DNA of 64,000 bases from Microbacterium kyungheense. GTDB lineage: Bacteria; Actinomycetota; Actinomycetes; Actinomycetales; Microbacteriaceae. Position numbers and translations under genes: made by a program. The stretch is taken from NCBI RefSeq assembly GCF_006783905.1, contig NZ_VFPE01000002.1, positions 186,001-250,000 on the forward strand. Reading direction: 5' to 3'. Below the pieces are notes generated by a model. That model did not search any database. It was given only the letters and a program-made list of their open reading frames with translations, and was not told where the DNA came from. Positions 62,032 to 64,000 of this stretch are shown in pieces (the stretch's first letter is position 1; each line of letters starts with the position of its first letter).

Positions 62032-62436
62032 GTGCGTAAGCAGATCAGCGTTGTCGGTGCAGTGATCGTTCGCGACGGCAACGTACTGTGCGCGAAGCGC
62101 GGCCCGTGGGGCAGCCTCGCCGGGCACTGGGAGTTTCCGGGCGGCAAGGTTGAGCCAGGCGAGACCGCACGGAGCGCTCTCGAGCGGGAGATCGCTGAGG
62201 AACTCGCCTGCAGCATCGATGTGGGAGCCAACCTGACGACGACGATCCATGAGTATGACTTCGGTGTCGTGACGCTTACGACGTTCTGGTGTCGGCTGAT
62301 CGAGGGTACGCCGCAGTTGGTGGAGCACGCCGAGGTCCGGTGGTGTCCGCCGAGCGAGCTCGAAAGTCTCGACTGGGCGCCGGCCGACGTTCCGGCGATG
62401 CGGATGATCGTCGAGGGCGCCAGGTGTAGCCGCTAG
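62032..62436 (+). CDS. Nudix hydrolase, MutT-like
   Basis: This 134-residue enzyme has the Nudix box GGKVEPGETARSALEREIAE followed by ELA at residues 38-60, and FPGGK before it, as in MutT-type 8-oxo-dGTP hydrolases and in (deoxy)nucleotide pyrophosphatases. It starts at GTG 62032 (RKQISVVGAVIVRDGNVLCA). Its stop overlaps the stop of the convergent SRA-like gene by two bases. Presence in a defence island may reflect nucleotide-pool control, but housekeeping repair is equally possible. Confidence 0.85.
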   Translation: MRKQISVVGAVIVRDGNVLCAKRGPWGSLAGHWEFPGGKVEPGETARSALEREIAEELACSIDVGANLTTTIHEYDFGVVTLTTFWCRLIEGTPQLVEHAEVRWCPPSELESLDWAPADVPAMRMIVEGARCSR

Positions 62437-63524
62437 GGCTGCACCAACTCAAATGAGTCTCCATCGCGGGAGGCGAGGGTGATTCCCAGGTCAGCCGTAA
62501 GTTCCTGCAGGTCGGGCTCTGCGCGTCCGGGCAGCAGGATCATCGGCGTCACCTGCGCATCGAGCGCACGGGCGTTGTGGGTGTAGTCCAACACCTGACC
62601 GATAGCCATTCGGACGTATTCGCGGCCCGTTGACTTCTTCGCCTCAACCACCCAACCCTCGGCCTCCACGTACATGTCTGGCTCGATGATCGCTCCGGCG
62701 ACGGGAAGCCGCAGTCGGCTGGGCGGCGTGCCCCGATCGGTGAGCCACCGTCCGAAGTCCGCCTGAAGCTGAAACTCCTGACGCGACACGACACGATCGC
62801 CTGGCGGGAGCTGAGTGGCATCAACAATCGCGTTGATATCAGAGGCGTCGGGCGGGTCCCAGCGGCCGACCTGTGGCTTGAGGAGCCGAAGCTGGCCGGG
62901 GTTCGGAGCGAGCAGCGCGGGGTTGGCATCCAGCGGCACGAGGTTGAAGATGATAGCCCGCCGAGGGTTACCGTCAGCGCCAGGAATCTCGTGGAAGGAA
63001 CAGAGCGGATCTCCCGTGGTGAACGCACCTACATAGGTTGCGTAGGGCGGCTGAGCGTTAAAGACACGAATCGTGCGCGCCTCGTCCGCAGCATTCAGTA
63101 GCGCCTTGTTCCCGCGCGTGAACTCCTGGTGCCCGGACTGCCCCTCGCCGGTGTACGCGAAGCTTCCGTCAGCCTGCAGCCCTTCGTGAAGGTCGTAGCC
63201 ATATCGCGACCCCCGCGCCGGATTAGTGAAGATGAAAATGTCGGGAGTGCGGCTGGATGAAGAAATTCCGCCTTGCTGACCGCCACCATACTGACGATGA
63301 AGCTGCCGGCGGCGCACGGTGTCTCCGACTTCGAGTGCCCATTCGCGCGGCGCGCCGTCTGCAGCAGGCAGCCTCGACCGCACCTCCTCGGACTGCAGGT
63401 CGTCGAGGACCCAACGAGTCGTGTCCGCGGGCAACGTTCCGTATAGGTCGCGGAGTATCTGACGGACCCGCTTTTGACTCACGCCGGCCTCCAGCGCGAG
63501 CAGCGCCGGAGTGGTCGGATCCAT
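62433..63524 (-). CDS. putative type IV restriction enzyme: SRA-like plus PD-(D/E)XK domains
   Basis: This is a 363-residue protein. A short N-terminal helical region is followed by an SRA/ScoMcrA-like domain at about 64-180 (GDTVRRRQLHRQYGGGQQGG, SRYGYDLHEGLQADGSFAYT, GEGQSGHQEFTRGNKALLNA), a fold that flips out modified cytosine or senses phosphorothioate. The C-terminal nuclease is seen at IIEPDMYVEAEGWVVEAKKS (D283, E294, K296) and GQVLDYTHN. The start at ATG 63522-63524 gives MDPTTPALLA. It would cut foreign DNA carrying base or backbone modification. Confidence 0.7.
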   Translation of the reverse strand: MDPTTPALLALEAGVSQKRVRQILRDLYGTLPADTTRWVLDDLQSEEVRSRLPAADGAPREWALEVGDTVRRRQLHRQYGGGQQGGISSSSRTPDIFIFTNPARGSRYGYDLHEGLQADGSFAYTGEGQSGHQEFTRGNKALLNAADEARTIRVFNAQPPYATYVGAFTTGDPLCSFHEIPGADGNPRRAIIFNLVPLDANPALLAPNPGQLRLLKPQVGRWDPPDASDINAIVDATQLPPGDRVVSRQEFQLQADFGRWLTDRGTPPSRLRLPVAGAIIEPDMYVEAEGWVVEAKKSTGREYVRMAIGQVLDYTHNARALDAQVTPMILLPGRAEPDLQELTADLGITLASRDGDSFELVQP

Positions 63525-63766
63525 AGCCGGCAGCGTATCGGTCGTGGCGGGTCGGTTGTTGGAGCTTGTCGGACCGCACGCGTGTCGGAAGCGGCGCGCG
63601 GTCGCCTTCTTGTGTCGTGACCACGACACGGCGCTGCAAACGCTCGGCCGGGAGAACCCGCCGGTTCTCACCTATGAGCTTCTGATTCGCAGAAGGCACC
63701 GCGCTCTCGGGATCGAACCCCGCCTTTCAGCGCGAGAATTCGGAGGCGCGTACCTTCTTGGTCCAG
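63525..63766. other. spacer, no clear gene
   Basis: There are 242 bp before the edge fragment. Short frames in both directions lack ribosome sites. A stop at 63683-63685 closes the reading frame of the following fragment. Confidence 0.4.
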
Positions 63767-64000
63767 ATGCGCCTTTCCACCTCCGAGCTGCGGGACGAGA
63801 TACGGCATTCCTTCTGGCTGCTCAAACGGGCCGCCTCGGCGAAGGCTCTTGAGCGGCTTCTGAAGCAGCACGAGGTCTTCAAGGACTACACGATTGTCCT
63901 TGCCGCCGGCGACGGTCGCACGGAAGACGACACCGACTCGGTCCCAGCGGCGGGCAAGGCCTGTATGGGGGTCGCAGGGTGGGTCGACCGGCGGCGGTGC
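63767..64000 (+). pseudogene. helicase-like fragment running off the right edge
   Basis: The frame MRLSTSELRDEIRHSFWLLK, AASAKALERLLKQHEVFKDY, TIVLAAGDGR resembles an internal segment of large restriction-type DEAD/DEAH helicases, where a W-F-L block and an AAGDG-like block follow each other some 400 residues into the protein. Here only about 27 codons are open upstream before a stop at 63683, and no start with a ribosome site is seen, so the gene may be 5'-truncated. It continues beyond the window. The assignment is tentative. Confidence 0.35.

Noticed and set aside
63690..63740. GGGATCGAACCCC-like sequence resembling a tRNA T-loop
   Set aside because: No acceptor, D or anticodon arms can be built around it; the match is limited to a few bases.

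Overview
The window is high-GC DNA, by eye about 70% G+C, with very frequent GGATGC/GCATCC words. It carries an SOS-linked imuA-imuB-dnaE2 operon, a DtxR-type regulator with an iron-box promoter, and several short protein families typical of actinobacteria. Together these suggest a member of the Microbacteriaceae, most likely Microbacterium or a close relative. This assignment rests on gene content and style; no 16S gene is present.

From 1 to 33.7 kb the sequence looks like ordinary chromosome. An oligosaccharide/oligopeptide-type ABC operon ends in a family 3 glycoside hydrolase that runs off the left edge (1-6704), with a divergent TetR regulator. It is followed by serC, a DUF559 nuclease cassette framed by palindromes and an exact 38-bp direct repeat, a DtxR-family regulator, an M23 peptidase with a structured leader, an HNH protein preceded by a leader-peptide/terminator arrangement, and a MarR/EamA divergent pair. 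Then come the SOS mutasome operon, small regulatory and redox genes, an iron-siderophore ABC operon under an iron box, the gadB-gadC glutamate acid-resistance pair, a bile-salt-hydrolase-like gene with a terminal frameshift, and arfB.

From about 33.8 kb to the right edge the region has the look of an integrated accessory island. It opens with a fragment resembling a tRNA 3' end (candidate attachment site) and a degenerate IS3-family element. It continues with an ASCH plus GNAT-PIN pair, a class II Fic protein, three versions of the same relaxase C-terminus (two of them fragments), a MobF-type relaxase interrupted by a frameshift, and SHOCT and membrane proteins. Between 48.3 and 59.6 kb lies a tightly packed seven-gene operon: XRE regulator, DEAH helicase, two unknown proteins, a HEPN protein, a PLD-nuclease/SNF2 helicase and a type-ISP-like adenine methyltransferase. 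This is the best candidate for an undescribed defence system. A divergent MazF-like toxin, rmuC, a Nudix hydrolase, an SRA-plus-PD-(D/E)XK putative type IV restriction enzyme and a truncated helicase-like fragment complete the island.

Several genes carry single-base indels in short G/C runs (hydrolase at 31.6 kb, IS3 orfB twice, relaxase). These may be real decay or assembly errors, and deserve a read-level check before the genes are called broken.
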